A stretch of 38,945 nt of DNA from CAZCVI01 sp964502145 (GTDB lineage Bacteria > Acidobacteriota > Aminicenantia > UBA2199): the NCBI GenBank assembly GCA_964502145.1, contig CAZCVI010000072.1, positions 1 to 38,945 of the forward strand, read 5' to 3'. Below are positions 9,046 through 18,276 of this stretch, one piece after another. The stretch's first letter is position 1. Each line of letters opens with the position of its first letter. The notes below the pieces were generated by a model that made no database searches, was not told the origin of the DNA, and saw nothing but the letters and a program-made list of their open reading frames with translations. The translations under genes and the position numbers were made by a program.

Positions 9046-9119
9046 CCACGAATTACACGAATTTACACGAATTGGCACTAAAAAAACGTTATCTCTCGTG
9101 TATGTCGTGTATTTCGTGG
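9046..9119. repeat. Inverted repeat built from 9-10-nt direct repeats
   Basis: The left arm has three copies of a CACGAATTA-like unit (9046-9070). The right arm (9096-9119) has the reverse complement units (CGTGTATTT). The arms can pair as a long imperfect hairpin in several registers. It lies just after trxB and could end or stabilise its transcript. Confidence 0.6.
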
Positions 9120-9177
9120 TTAAAATAAAACAAACAACCGGATACTGGATAAGTTTTCCGTAGAAGAGGAAACAGTC

Positions 9178-12027
9178 ATGACCCTGCATCAAACCAAAAT
9201 AGTTTTAGTATTCTTGCCCGTTTTTTTCTTCTGTGTGATGACTGGTTTCCTCCACGGGAAACACCACCCCCAGATCAAATGGAAAGAAATTTCCGATTCC
9301 CAATTTGTCGTCATCTTCCCCGCCGGATACGAGACCTCCGCCACCTATACATTGACTCTGGCCGGGCAGATGCTCCCCAAACTGCGCGACATCGTCGGAC
9401 CCCATATCCAAATACGGGGCCAGATCAGAATCGTATTGACCGATAGTGTTGACGATGCCAATGGTAGCGCCACGTATTTTCCTTACAATCAAATTGAAAT
9501 ATTCCTGTTTAATCCTCCCCCTGATTCTATATTGGGGAGTTACCAGGAATGGATACATCTCGTCTTGCCCCATGAACTCGTCCATATTCTGCACGCCAAT
9601 TCCGTTTCTGGTTTTACTAATTTCATGCGGCGCCTGCTCGGTTCTCATCCCGCCTTATATCCCGTGATGTACAGTCCCGTGTGGGCCACCGAGGGGATGG
9701 CCATTTACGGAGAATCCCAATTAAACCGGTGGGGCCGGTTGGATACCCCTGATTTCCCATTGATGTTGAACCAGATTGCCGCAAAAAACAACATTCCTAA
9801 CTGGGCCGACTTCTGGGGCGAGCCTACAGAATGGCCCGGCACTACGTCCAATTACCTATACGGCGCTTTTTTCATCAATTTCTTGGCCAAAAAATACGGC
9901 CCGGATAAACTCGCTGAATTTGTCCGCCTTTTCACACGGTATCCGATTCCCCTGCGCTTTAAAAAAGGCATTATCCCTATCCCCCTCACCATGCAAAACC
10001 GGTTCCGCCAGATTTTCGGCCAGAATATCGTGCCCCTGTGGCATGAATTTGTGGCTTCCCTCCATCCTGTCGAAACTCCGTCTCCCCCTGACACGGCACA
10101 GCCTGTACATTTTATCACCTATTCCGGGCACTTTAAAAAATACCCTATTCCCCTAAACGCCAAACAGGTGTTGTATATTGAAGAAAATTATCAAGAATAC
10201 CCCGGGATTTTCCGCCTGGACATTGATACCGGTCGCAACCACCGCTTGGTCAAACGGGCAGCCATTAATGGCTGGTCCTTTTGCCAGTCCGAACAGAAAC
10301 TTTATTTTTCTGCCAATGACCACACGCAATCCTTCTATTATTACTCCGACCTCTACACTCTGGACCTCAAGTCCCAAAAGACACGGCGTTTAACCCGGGG
10401 CAAGCGATTGTTTTACCCGGTCAAATACGGCGCGGATAAAATATACTGCGTTAAACGGGTCAAAACCCAATCCTTTTTGTGTCGCCTCGACACCCGCACC
10501 TTTAGCGAGGAAATATTATCCCGTGGTTTTGATGCCCTCGCCTTCCCTGCGCTTTCACCCGCTGGAAATTATATTGCCGCCAGTGTCAAAACCCCCGATT
10601 TGAACTGGCGCATCGTACTTTTTGACACCGCAGGACACATTACCCGAACCCTGACCGATGGGGAAACCAAGTGTTATTACCCGCAGTGGAAAAATGACCG
10701 GGAATTGCTGTTTATATCCGAACACAATAAAAGCTACCGTCTGACTACCGTCAATCTCTATGAAAACACACGCACCATTTACAATGATAGCCGCGTCCCC
10801 GCCATCAAATCCTTTGGTTTAATACCCGGTGAGAACCAGCACCAGGTGATTGGTTCCTTTTTTGCAGCCAATGGCTTTAACCTCGCGGTAGCCGATTTAT
10901 CGTTGTTTCAAGCGGAAACATTGCCATTGTTAGCCCAGGAAATGCCACGCCCAGTACCAGAACCGGAACCCGCGCCACGTCCCCCTGTTAAATCCTACCG
11001 TTTCTTAAGAGAACTGCGACCCCAATACATTGGGTTCAGTCTCCGCGATGCAGGCAATGAGTTTCAACCCGGGTTTCTGTTAAGTGGTCAAGATAGCATA
11101 TTAAAAAATGCCTACACTGTCGAGGGGTTTTATGGTTTTCGAAGCCACACCGCCAATTGGCGGGTGAATTACACCTATGATGGTTTCTATCCCACTCTTG
11201 GCCTAACCTACAGCGATTTATCCAGTCATATCCAGAGTGTCGAAAATCGTGCCTTCATGCATCACCAAAAGAAACTGCAATTCACTGCTCTCTATCCTCT
11301 TTCTATCAAAATCCGCAACCAAACATATCTCTTTTATGAACTGTATGCCGAGACACTGACCGATAAAATCGTTGGTGCCACCCAGAGCAGTCGACTCCGG
11401 TTGAATGGCATGAAAGTCGGCTTCTTTTTTAATTCCGCCCAACAGTATTATGATGCGTTTGCCCCCGGAGAAGGGTTAAAAATGGCCCTTTCCTATGCAC
11501 GGGAATTCAAATTTATGGGTAGTGATTATGAAATAAACAGCGCCGCCTTGGAGTACAAGCATTATATAACCCTTTTAAGACCCAATGTGCTGGCTTTACG
11601 ATTCACTCTTTCCGATTCCTGGGGTAAAGCCAAACGACGCGTGTATATGGGTGGTGCCTATATGCCCGAGGGATTCCATACCGTAGGCGACGATATGTTT
11701 AACCTGATGAGAGCCTACCCCAGCAGCTATTTCACCGGTAGCGGCGGATGGCTTGGCAATATAGAATACAGGATATCATTAAAAAAAGTCGAAAAGGCCT
11801 TTTTTATTTTCAGAAGTATCGAACGATTCTATGGGACACTTTTTGCCGACATCGGGAACCTGTGGGGAGATAGAAGAATCATCTCCCCAGCACTTTCCCT
11901 CGGAGCCGAACTTAATATGATCGCATTCATCGGTGATGCCAAAATGAATTTCACCTCGGGCATTGCTTTTGGTCAACACCCGTCGCATGCGCCTGTCATA
12001 TATTTAAGAATCGGTACCGCTTTTTAA
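9178..12027 (+). CDS. Secreted gluzincin metalloprotease with propeller and outer-membrane barrel
   Basis: The 949-residue protein starts at ATG 9178 behind AGAGGAAA. A signal peptide (about 1-27) is followed by a peptidase domain with HELVH (132-136) and a downstream WATEG whose Glu172 is the likely third zinc ligand, the gluzincin pattern. The middle (about 320-600) has repeated strands like PD40/TolB propeller blades (for example SFYYYSDLYTLDL and DLNWRIVLFDTAG). A Pro-rich linker (PVPEPEPAPRPP, about 594-605) leads to a C-terminal half of alternating aromatic beta strands ending in a hydrophobic/aromatic strand (YLRIGTAF), as in outer-membrane barrels. It is probably anchored in the outer membrane with the protease in the periplasm or outside; the substrate is unknown. 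It stands alone between trxB and the AraC gene. Confidence 0.8.
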   Translation: MTLHQTKIVLVFLPVFFFCVMTGFLHGKHHPQIKWKEISDSQFVVIFPAGYETSATYTLTLAGQMLPKLRDIVGPHIQIRGQIRIVLTDSVDDANGSATYFPYNQIEIFLFNPPPDSILGSYQEWIHLVLPHELVHILHANSVSGFTNFMRRLLGSHPALYPVMYSPVWATEGMAIYGESQLNRWGRLDTPDFPLMLNQIAAKNNIPNWADFWGEPTEWPGTTSNYLYGAFFINFLAKKYGPDKLAEFVRLFTRYPIPLRFKKGIIPIPLTMQNRFRQIFGQNIVPLWHEFVASLHPVETPSPPDTAQPVHFITYSGHFKKYPIPLNAKQVLYIEENYQEYPGIFRLDIDTGRNHRLVKRAAINGWSFCQSEQKLYFSANDHTQSFYYYSDLYTLDLKSQKTRRLTRGKRLFYPVKYGADKIYCVKRVKTQSFLCRLDTRTFSEEILSRGFDALAFPALSPAGNYIAASVKTPDLNWRIVLFDTAGHITRTLTDGETKCYYPQWKNDRELLFISEHNKSYRLTTVNLYENTRTIYNDSRVPAIKSFGLIPGENQHQVIGSFFAANGFNLAVADLSLFQAETLPLLAQEMPRPVPEPEPAPRPPVKSYRFLRELRPQYIGFSLRDAGNEFQPGFLLSGQDSILKNAYTVEGFYGFRSHTANWRVNYTYDGFYPTLGLTYSDLSSHIQSVENRAFMHHQKKLQFTALYPLSIKIRNQTYLFYELYAETLTDKIVGATQSSRLRLNGMKVGFFFNSAQQYYDAFAPGEGLKMALSYAREFKFMGSDYEINSAALEYKHYITLLRPNVLALRFTLSDSWGKAKRRVYMGGAYMPEGFHTVGDDMFNLMRAYPSSYFTGSGGWLGNIEYRISLKKVEKAFFIFRSIERFYGTLFADIGNLWGDRRIISPALSLGAELNMIAFIGDAKMNFTSGIAFGQHPSHAPVIYLRIGTAF

Positions 12028-12116
12028 TAGAGACAGAATAAAGAAAGATAATAACACATTTCCGGTCTCTTACCGGCATCCAGTCACCAGGAGAATGGGG
12101 TTGTTATCCGTTTAAA

Positions 12117-12482
12117 TTAATCGAGATCAAAGATCCGGACGGGCCGTGGCTTTAATTCCCCGAATTTCTTGGGATGAATCCCAAAATAATCCTTGAACAA
12201 GATAACAAAATAGTCCGCCCTGGCAAAGCCAGTTAATTTTGCCAAGCTGACAATTGATACGTTCCGGTTCCTGCTCAATAAAATCGCAGAACGATGCATC
12301 TTTTCCCCGGTAATGAACTCATTCAAGGTCATGTCCTTGTCACTCTTAAATTTCCGTGAAAGATAAGAGGGATTGACCCCCAGGTCTACAGCAATGCTGT
12401 CCACTTTAAGCGCTGCCAGTTCGTCTTCCATTCTGGTCACGATAAATTCTGCCACACGATCTGATAGTTTTTTCTTCTTCAT
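12117..12482 (-). CDS. Minimal AraC-family transcription regulator
   Basis: The 121-residue protein is little more than the AraC double helix-turn-helix: SIAVDLGVNPSYLSRKF is the first and VSLAKLTGFARADYFVILF the second, ending with the usual FGIHPKKF. There is no sensor domain. I chose ATG 12482 because GAGG lies 6 nt upstream; an in-frame TTG at 12506 would add eight residues. It is divergent from nifJ across a 561-bp AT-rich region, so nifJ is a possible target. With no sensor domain, activity may follow protein level or a partner. Confidence 0.88.
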   Translation of the reverse strand: MKKKKLSDRVAEFIVTRMEDELAALKVDSIAVDLGVNPSYLSRKFKSDKDMTLNEFITGEKMHRSAILLSRNRNVSIVSLAKLTGFARADYFVILFKDYFGIHPKKFGELKPRPVRIFDLD

Positions 12483-13043
12483 TATAACCTCATATAATAA
12501 TTGCAATTATATCACAGATTTTCATTATTCCAAAGACCTTTTAAAATTTTATTCGACAAATTTTTAGCACTTAAATTTTCAAAAGAAAGATTGCCATTTA
12601 TTATTTAAAAGAAAAATCATAATCAAAAAATTCGCAAGGAATATGTACATAATTTCGCACTAAATTCCCCAAAAATCGAAACTACTCACAATTTTCACTA
12701 TTTCAATTATCGTATTAATCTAGTATTATTATAGTATTAATATAATATAATAATGATGAACCCGCAAAAATCCACGATACATCCCTCAATCCCCCCCGCG
12801 TGTGGGCCGTTTATTTTTATTCTTCCATCGCCTTCCTGCTCTTCGATTACCTTTTATAGGACATTTTTTGTTTTTTTTTCCTCCAGTTACCGCTATTTTT
12901 AAGATTATAGGGTAATTTCCTTGACACCATTTGATTTATATGTTAATTTTTAAACTAGTGTATTCACGGGCAAAAAAAAATATTACCAGGAAGATAGGTC
13001 GATTTTTTTTGCACCGAAATTAAATCCGTATTAAGGAGTAATA
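12483..13043. other. AT-rich divergent regulatory region between the AraC gene and nifJ
   Basis: No coding frame is credible. The region is very AT-rich, with a dense block of TAGTATTA-like and TAATATAAT sequences at about 12718-12755 and poly-T tracts further right. It must hold the promoters of both divergent genes; the only one I can place is for nifJ (12921-12949). Confidence 0.6.
12921..12949 (+). promoter_or_regulatory. Probable nifJ promoter
   Basis: TTGACA lies at 12921-12926 and a weak -10 (TAATTT, 12944-12949) follows after 17 nt. The AAGGAG ribosome binding site and nifJ ATG lie about 90 nt downstream. The -35 is perfect; the -10 is poor, which would suit an activated promoter. 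Confidence 0.5.
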
Positions 13044-16000
13044 ATGAGCATAAAAAAAGAAACAATCGATGGAAATACAGCAGCAGCGCATGTTGCATAT
13101 GCCTTCAGCGAAATTGCTGCTATATATCCCATCACACCCTCATCTGTCATGGGGGAATTGGCAGATAGTTGGTCTGCCTCGGATAAGAAGAAGAATATTT
13201 TCGGCCAAGAATTGGATGTCATTGAAATGCAATCCGAGGGCGGTGCTGCTGGTGCCGTACACGGTGCTTTGACCGCTGGTTCTTTAACCACTACCTTTAC
13301 CTGCTCGCAGGGCCTGCTATTAATGATCCCCAACATGCATAAAATTGCCGGGGAAATGTTACCCACTGTCTTTCACGTCTCCGCCCGCGCTCTCGCCTGC
13401 CAATCCCTTTCCATTTTCGGAGATCACTCCGATGTCATGGGCGTCAGAAACACTGGCTGGTGTTTGATGGCCGCCGCTTCCGTGCAAGAAACCATGGACT
13501 TGGCTCTGGTCTCACACCTCGCCACCTTGGAAGCTTCCCTTCCATTTCTGAACTTTTTCGATGGTTTTCGTACTTCTCATGAAGTGCAAAAAGTCGAGAT
13601 GATTGATTATGCCACCATGTCTTCCATGCTGGACATGAAATATGTCGAACAATTCCGCGCCCGCGCATTATCACCGGACAATCCAGTGCTTAAAGTGGGT
13701 GCCCAGAACCCCGATGTGTACTTTCAAGGCCGGGAAACTGTCAACGCCTATTACGAAAAGACTCCCGCCATTGTCCAGAAATACATGGATCAATTGGCGA
13801 CCAAAGTAGGGCGGCAGTATCATCTGTTTGATTATTTCGGCGCACCCGATGCAGATACCCTGCTGATTGCCATGGGTTCTGGTTGCGAAACGATTGAAGA
13901 AACCATCAACTATCTCAATAAAAAGGGCCAGAAAATCGGTTTGATCAAAGTCCGCTTGTTCCGTCCTTTTGCCGGTGAATTATTGGCCAATGCCATTCCA
14001 GCTTCCGTTAAAAAGATCGCCGTGCTTGATCGCACCAAAGAACCCGGTGCCCAGGGCGAACCACTGTATCAAGATGTTGTCACCGCTTTGAAAGACCGTC
14101 ACATTAAAATTATTGGTGGTCGTTATGGTTTGAGTTCCAAGGAATTCACTCCTTCCATGGTCAATGCCGTGATCCAACATATTAATGGTCCTGCGTTCCA
14201 CGATTTTACCATTGGTATCAATGATGATGTAACGCATAAATCCGTTCCCGTCACCGACCATATCGACACCGAACCCGCCGATGTCAAACGGTGTATTTTC
14301 TGGGGTCTCGGTTCTGATGGAACAGTGGGTGCCAACAAGAACTCTATTAAAATCATCGGTGACAATACCGATATGAACGCCCAGGGTTATTTTTCTTATG
14401 ACTCTAAAAAATCCGGTGGTATTACCATCTCCCATCTCCGTTTTGGGAAGAGCGAGATCAGATCGCCCTACCTCATCACCCGCGCTGATTTTGTCGCCCT
14501 GCACAATCCCTCTTACATCGGTCGTTATGATGTTTTAAAAGAGCTCATTGACGGGGGTACCTTCTTGTTGAACTCCGAATTTGATAATGAAGAGGTTTTT
14601 AATCACCTGACCCGTGACATGCAAGAAACCATCATCAAGAAAAAGATCAAGTTCTACAATATTGATGCGCTGAAGATCGCCAAAGCCGTTGGCCTGGGCA
14701 ATCGTATCAGCACGGTCATGCAAGCCGCTTTCTTTATTATTTCCGGTATTCTGGAAGAAGCGAAAGCGATTGATTTGATCAAGACCTCCATTAAAAAATC
14801 CTTCGGTTCCAAGGGTGAACATATCGTCAAGATGAACTGGGAAGCCGTGGACAAAGCCAAGGAAGCCTTGGAACAGATAAAATATCCCGCCAGTATCGCA
14901 GGGTTGGGTGAATCCTTTAATGCGAAAAAATTGATTGCCGATGATGCGGGAGTATTTGCCAAGAACATCATTGAAAAGGTGATGCTCCTCAAAGGCGACG
15001 AAATCCCTGTTTCCCATATGCCGTTGGATGGCAAAGTGCCTACTGAAACAGCAAAACTGGAAAAACGCGCCATTTCTCCCATTGTGCCCCATTGGAATTC
15101 TGATAATTGTATCCAGTGCAACCAGTGTTCATTGGTTTGTCCGCACGCCGCTATCCGTGCCAAACAAATGGAACCCAAATTTCTGGAAACCGCACCGGCC
15201 ACGTTTAAATCCATTAAATCGACTACCAAAAACGAGAAAAATCTGCAATTCAAAATCCAGATATACACTGAAGACTGTACGGGTTGCGGGAACTGTATTG
15301 ATGTATGCCCCGTGAACCGCAAAGATGATGGTAAACCTGCTTTGGAATTTAAAGCTATTGAAGAAGAACGGCATCTCGGTGAAGTAGCCAATGCTCTATT
15401 TTTCGATGAATTGCCTGACAATATTCTTGATGGCACCAAGTTATCCATGTTTAAAGGTGCGCAGTTCAAGAAGCCGTTGTTTGAGTTCTCCGGTGCTTGT
15501 GCGGGTTGCGGTGAAACACCTTATGTCAAATTGTTGTCCCAGCTTTTTGGTGAAAGAATGCTCGTGGCCAATGCGACTGGTTGTTCTTCTATTTATAGTG
15601 GTACTTTTCCCACCACTCCTTATGCCAAGTCCAAAGATGGTCGTGGTCCTGCGTGGGCCAATTCTCTTTTTGAGGATAATGCCGAGTATGGCTATGGTAT
15701 GCGGCTCGCTGTGGATGCCAATCGCAAGCAACTAAAATGGAATATCGAACAATTGTTGGCCAAAGGAACCACTCCCGCTTTAACCGAGGCATTAAACAAG
15801 AGTTTAACTCTCTGGACCAGTATTGAGGATGAAGCTGAAGAACATGCCAGAAAAGTACGGCAGATGTTGCCTGAAGTTTTAGCCAAAACCACTGGCGAGA
15901 CCAAACCTATTATCGCCAAAATCACTGAATTGGATAGTTATTTGTTAGATAAATCCGTTTGGTGTATTGGTGGTGATGGTTGGGCGTATGATATTGGTTA

Positions 16001-16592
16001 CGGTGGTCTGGATCATGTACTCGCTTCCAATCGGAACATCAATGTTCTCGTGTTGGATACCGAGGTCTATTCCAATACCGGTGGTCAGGCTTCCAAGTCC
16101 ACTCCTCTTGGTTCAATTGCCAAGTTCGCGTCTTCTGGCAAACGTACCGGTAAAAAAGATCTTGGTCTGATCAGCATGAGTTATGGCACCATTTATGTGG
16201 CTTCTGTCAGTTTGGGCGCCAATATGAACCAGGTGGTCAAAGCCATGTTGGAAGCAGAAAGTTATAATGGTCCTTCTTTGATTATTGCTTATGCACCTTG
16301 TATTGCGCACGGTATTGACATGGGTAAAACCATTGAAGAAGAAAAGAAAGCCGTGGATTGCGGATATTGGAGTCTATATCGTTACAATCCGCAATTGTCC
16401 GTGGAAGGCAAGAATCCCTTTGTTTATGAGAACAAGGACCCCAAAACTGAAATGGTGGATTTCCTTCTCGGTGAAGACCGCTACAGTCAATTGAAACGTC
16501 AGTTCCCCAAAGAAGCGGACCAGCTCTTGGAACGAGCGGTTCAATTCAAGAAAGACAAACACGAGTATTACAAGAAGTTAAGTAGTTTATAA
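13044..16592 (+). CDS. nifJ: Pyruvate:ferredoxin (flavodoxin) oxidoreductase
   Basis: The 1182-residue single-chain enzyme converts pyruvate and CoA to acetyl-CoA and CO2 and passes electrons to ferredoxin or flavodoxin. The N-terminal domain has YPITPSSVMGE. Two 4Fe-4S sites lie in the ferredoxin domain: Cys689/692/695/699 and Cys745/748/751/755. The third cluster uses Cys819 and Cys822 (CAGCGETPYV), Cys847 (ATGCSS) and a later Cys in APCIAHG. The thiamine diphosphate site is GGDGW (976-980) with the following YSNTGGQ. Length is normal for the homodimeric type. AAGGAG lies just before ATG 13044, and a strong terminator follows, so it is a single-gene unit. Confidence 0.97.
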   Translation: MSIKKETIDGNTAAAHVAYAFSEIAAIYPITPSSVMGELADSWSASDKKKNIFGQELDVIEMQSEGGAAGAVHGALTAGSLTTTFTCSQGLLLMIPNMHKIAGEMLPTVFHVSARALACQSLSIFGDHSDVMGVRNTGWCLMAAASVQETMDLALVSHLATLEASLPFLNFFDGFRTSHEVQKVEMIDYATMSSMLDMKYVEQFRARALSPDNPVLKVGAQNPDVYFQGRETVNAYYEKTPAIVQKYMDQLATKVGRQYHLFDYFGAPDADTLLIAMGSGCETIEETINYLNKKGQKIGLIKVRLFRPFAGELLANAIPASVKKIAVLDRTKEPGAQGEPLYQDVVTALKDRHIKIIGGRYGLSSKEFTPSMVNAVIQHINGPAFHDFTIGINDDVTHKSVPVTDHIDTEPADVKRCIFWGLGSDGTVGANKNSIKIIGDNTDMNAQGYFSYDSKKSGGITISHLRFGKSEIRSPYLITRADFVALHNPSYIGRYDVLKELIDGGTFLLNSEFDNEEVFNHLTRDMQETIIKKKIKFYNIDALKIAKAVGLGNRISTVMQAAFFIISGILEEAKAIDLIKTSIKKSFGSKGEHIVKMNWEAVDKAKEALEQIKYPASIAGLGESFNAKKLIADDAGVFAKNIIEKVMLLKGDEIPVSHMPLDGKVPTETAKLEKRAISPIVPHWNSDNCIQCNQCSLVCPHAAIRAKQMEPKFLETAPATFKSIKSTTKNEKNLQFKIQIYTEDCTGCGNCIDVCPVNRKDDGKPALEFKAIEEERHLGEVANALFFDELPDNILDGTKLSMFKGAQFKKPLFEFSGACAGCGETPYVKLLSQLFGERMLVANATGCSSIYSGTFPTTPYAKSKDGRGPAWANSLFEDNAEYGYGMRLAVDANRKQLKWNIEQLLAKGTTPALTEALNKSLTLWTSIEDEAEEHARKVRQMLPEVLAKTTGETKPIIAKITELDSYLLDKSVWCIGGDGWAYDIGYGGLDHVLASNRNINVLVLDTEVYSNTGGQASKSTPLGSIAKFASSGKRTGKKDLGLISMSYGTIYVASVSLGANMNQVVKAMLEAESYNGPSLIIAYAPCIAHGIDMGKTIEEEKKAVDCGYWSLYRYNPQLSVEGKNPFVYENKDPKTEMVDFLLGEDRYSQLKRQFPKEADQLLERAVQFKKDKHEYYKKLSSL

Positions 16593-16638
16593 ATAACTCG
16601 GGCGTGTCAAAGCGCCTGAATAAATCCCTAAAGAAGAA

Positions 16639-16667
16639 GGGGACTGGAAACAGTCCCCTTTTTTTTT
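16639..16667 (+). terminator. Intrinsic terminator of nifJ
   Basis: A perfect 8-bp stem (GGGGACTG / CAGTCCCC) with a GAAA loop is followed by nine T residues, 46 nt after the nifJ stop codon. Confidence 0.93.
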
Positions 16668-16701
16668 ATACACGCATCTACCTATTTTTTTTTGATTATG
16701 A

Positions 16702-16707
16702 TATAAT
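16702..16707 (+). promoter_or_regulatory. -10 element almost touching the start codon
   Basis: A perfect TATAAT ends 6 nt before the ATG at 16714, so a transcript from it would have almost no leader. No good -35 is visible 17 nt upstream. Confidence 0.5.
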
Positions 16708-16713
16708 GCCATT

Positions 16714-16917
16714 ATGAAAAGAAAGAAGAACTTGAACGGAATACTCATTTTAAAAGATCATAACGAGAGTGAAGAAATCGATTTTGAATTGAATTATTTG
16801 CTTTCCTTGACCATTGGAGATCGTTTTCGTTTGATGGAGACCAAAACTCGCGAACTCACCCGTTTATTGGAGCAAAATGGACACCGAAGGACTTCTGAAA
16901 TTATTAAACACCTATAA
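16714..16917 (+). CDS. Small partner protein of the nucleotidyltransferase
   Basis: The 67-residue protein is basic at its start (MKRKKNLNG) and has a helical stretch with a conserved-looking TIGDRFRLMETKTRELTRLL. I do not recognise a named domain, but short proteins of this kind commonly precede DUF6036/AbiEii-like nucleotidyltransferase genes and are candidate antitoxins. It overlaps the next gene by 41 nt, implying coupled translation. There is no Shine-Dalgarno sequence and the -10 at 16702-16707 suggests a leaderless message. Confidence 0.65.
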   Translation: MKRKKNLNGILILKDHNESEEIDFELNYLLSLTIGDRFRLMETKTRELTRLLEQNGHRRTSEIIKHL

Positions 16918-17320
16918 GGTTGATTTCATCATTATCGGTGCAACGGCCTTCCCTGTATATGGGTATGCACGAGCCACACTTGATATTGATCTTTTTGTAA
17001 GACCCGATTTGAAGAATATAAAAAACTTGAAAAAGGCGTTAATGGCATTTGGGTATGATTTAACCGATGTCAGCCACCAGGATTTACTCAACAATAAGCT
17101 TCTTATCAGGCAATATGTCGTTGAGACCGACATTCATCCGTTCGTGACAGGGGTAACCTTTGAAGAGGTTTGGGAAAATAAGATTAAATCCAAATTTGGT
17201 GAGACACAGGCTTATTTTCCTTCTCTGGATGATATTATAAAAATGAAGATAGCGGCGGGCAGGAATAAGGATTTAGAGGATTTGAAGTTTTTGAATAAGA
17301 TCAAGGAAATGAAACAGTGA
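16877..17320 (+). CDS. Nucleotidyltransferase-fold protein (DUF6036/AbiEii-like)
   Basis: The 147-residue protein has the nucleotidyltransferase signature GATAFPVYGYARATLDIDLF (residues 22-41): a Gly/Ala-rich start and the paired acids D37 and D39 that bind metal. Later Asp (VETDIHPF) could be the third acid. A Lys-rich C-terminal helix carries DDIIKMKIAAGRNKDLEDL, typical of this family. Related proteins act as toxins that nucleotidylate tRNA or a partner; the target here is unknown. GGAG lies before ATG 16877, inside the upstream partner gene. Confidence 0.8.
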   Translation: MDTEGLLKLLNTYKVDFIIIGATAFPVYGYARATLDIDLFVRPDLKNIKNLKKALMAFGYDLTDVSHQDLLNNKLLIRQYVVETDIHPFVTGVTFEEVWENKIKSKFGETQAYFPSLDDIIKMKIAAGRNKDLEDLKFLNKIKEMKQ

Positions 17321-17389
17321 GGTTGATCAACAAAAAAATATGAACTCAAATTCAAAGAATTTTCCATATAATTTCCGTTTCAAATCCTA

Positions 17390-17417
17390 GTCCTCCCTTA
17401 ATTCGACGAATCACGGT
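17390..17417 (+). repeat. Left copy of a 28-bp direct repeat flanking the island
   Basis: It matches 20104-20131 at 26 of 28 positions in the same orientation (core CGACGAATCACGGT). The right copy covers the last codons of the PBP1A gene; this copy lies outside any intact gene. See the right copy for the interpretation. Confidence 0.75.
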
Positions 17418-17439
17418 TATTTTTACAATTAATCTTTAT

Positions 17440-18097
17440 TTAAATTTTTCCCCGGTACATCTTCAAAATTTTCAATCCTTCTTCTGTCCATTGGCTGCCT
17501 TTTTCTAGGTTTTCAAAGGAACATCCATGGATGAAGAGCCCAGATACATTGATTAACTTCCGTATCTTACCTATGCCTAAAATGCGATGCATATAAATGA
17601 TATTATTTTCAGTTTTTAATTTCTTGAGGGGGTATAACTGATATCCATAAATCAAAGGGTTATCTTTTTTGTTATATATATTAAGGCAAACGCCGGTGGT
17701 AGCGTCCAACTCCATGATAGTGCCATCATAGAATGCACAAAGAATTCTTTTTCCGTAAAGTTTGGACACTTCACCCTTTAATCAATTGTAATATTCAAGG
17801 AGAGTTTGAATATATTCTCCAGTGAAGTTGTCTTTCCACTCTTTGATGGTGCCATCATTTGATGACGACAGAATTTTTTTGCCATCGCAACTGTAGGTCG
17901 CCAAGTCTACTTTGCCCTCTTACAGATTTATGTGGGTGTCCATTTCACGGTGAACCTAGACAGTTTAGCAGTTTGGCCGCAGCATTTTCAGCGACTTGGT
18001 TGATATTATAAAACTCAATAGCATTGTTAGTACGGATTTGTCCTAGCCAGATTCACTGCAAATCTGCCACCCGTTTAATCTCGTCTTGTGTACTCAT
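17440..18097 (-). pseudogene. Decayed WD40-repeat gene with an N-terminal SMEK-like piece
   Basis: An ATG at 18097 opens MSTQDEIKRVADLQ, a TGA, then WLGQIRTNNAIEFYNINQ and AENAAAKLLNCLG, then another stop. This resembles the start of SMEK-type N-terminal domains found in some defence proteins, which is tentative. After a frame change, two blades of a WD40 propeller are readable: SCDGKKILSSSNDGTIKEW, then GKRILCAFYDGTIMELDATTG. In-frame TAA and TGA codons separate these parts. The last 109 codons are uninterrupted and end at 17440. The gene is clearly dead: several stops, a frame change and too few blades for a propeller. Confidence 0.65.
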
Positions 18098-18160
18098 ACT
18101 CTACCGTCCAAGCAAAAAATAATTGATTACAATGGTGCCCTGCGGGCGATAAAAATTAAA

Positions 18161-18182
18161 GCGGCGGGACGCCGCTTCTACG
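18161..18182 (-). repeat. REP-like palindrome (diverged copy)
   Basis: On the minus strand it reads GTAGAAGCGGCGTCCCGCCG, a GC-rich hairpin related to the GTAGACGCGACATCC elements at 30741, 38488, 38534 and 38619. Confidence 0.5.
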
Positions 18183-18191
18183 TTATAAAGG

Positions 18192-18272
18192 CTAATCCCC
18201 ATAGTGGCTCTTAACCCGAAGGATATACACGAGCACTTCATCCTCGGTGATGGAATACACAATCCTATCTTT
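18192..18272 (-). pseudogene. C-terminal remnant of a YoeB/Txe- or RelE-like toxin
   Basis: The frame reads KDRIVYSITEDEVLVYILRV then KSHYGD and a stop, which is the C-terminal core strands and HYGD ending of YoeB/Txe-type mRNA interferases. Upstream the frame runs into a REP-like palindrome and a stop, so at least half of the toxin is missing. A Phd/YefM-like antitoxin remnant lies about 700 bp away on the same strand (18955-19119), in the usual antitoxin-then-toxin order. Confidence 0.6.
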
Positions 18273-18276
18273 AAAA

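Noticed and set aside
14535..15469. Long minus-strand frames inside nifJ
   Set aside because: They are antisense to a complete, motif-rich nifJ and have no domain or ribosome binding site of their own.
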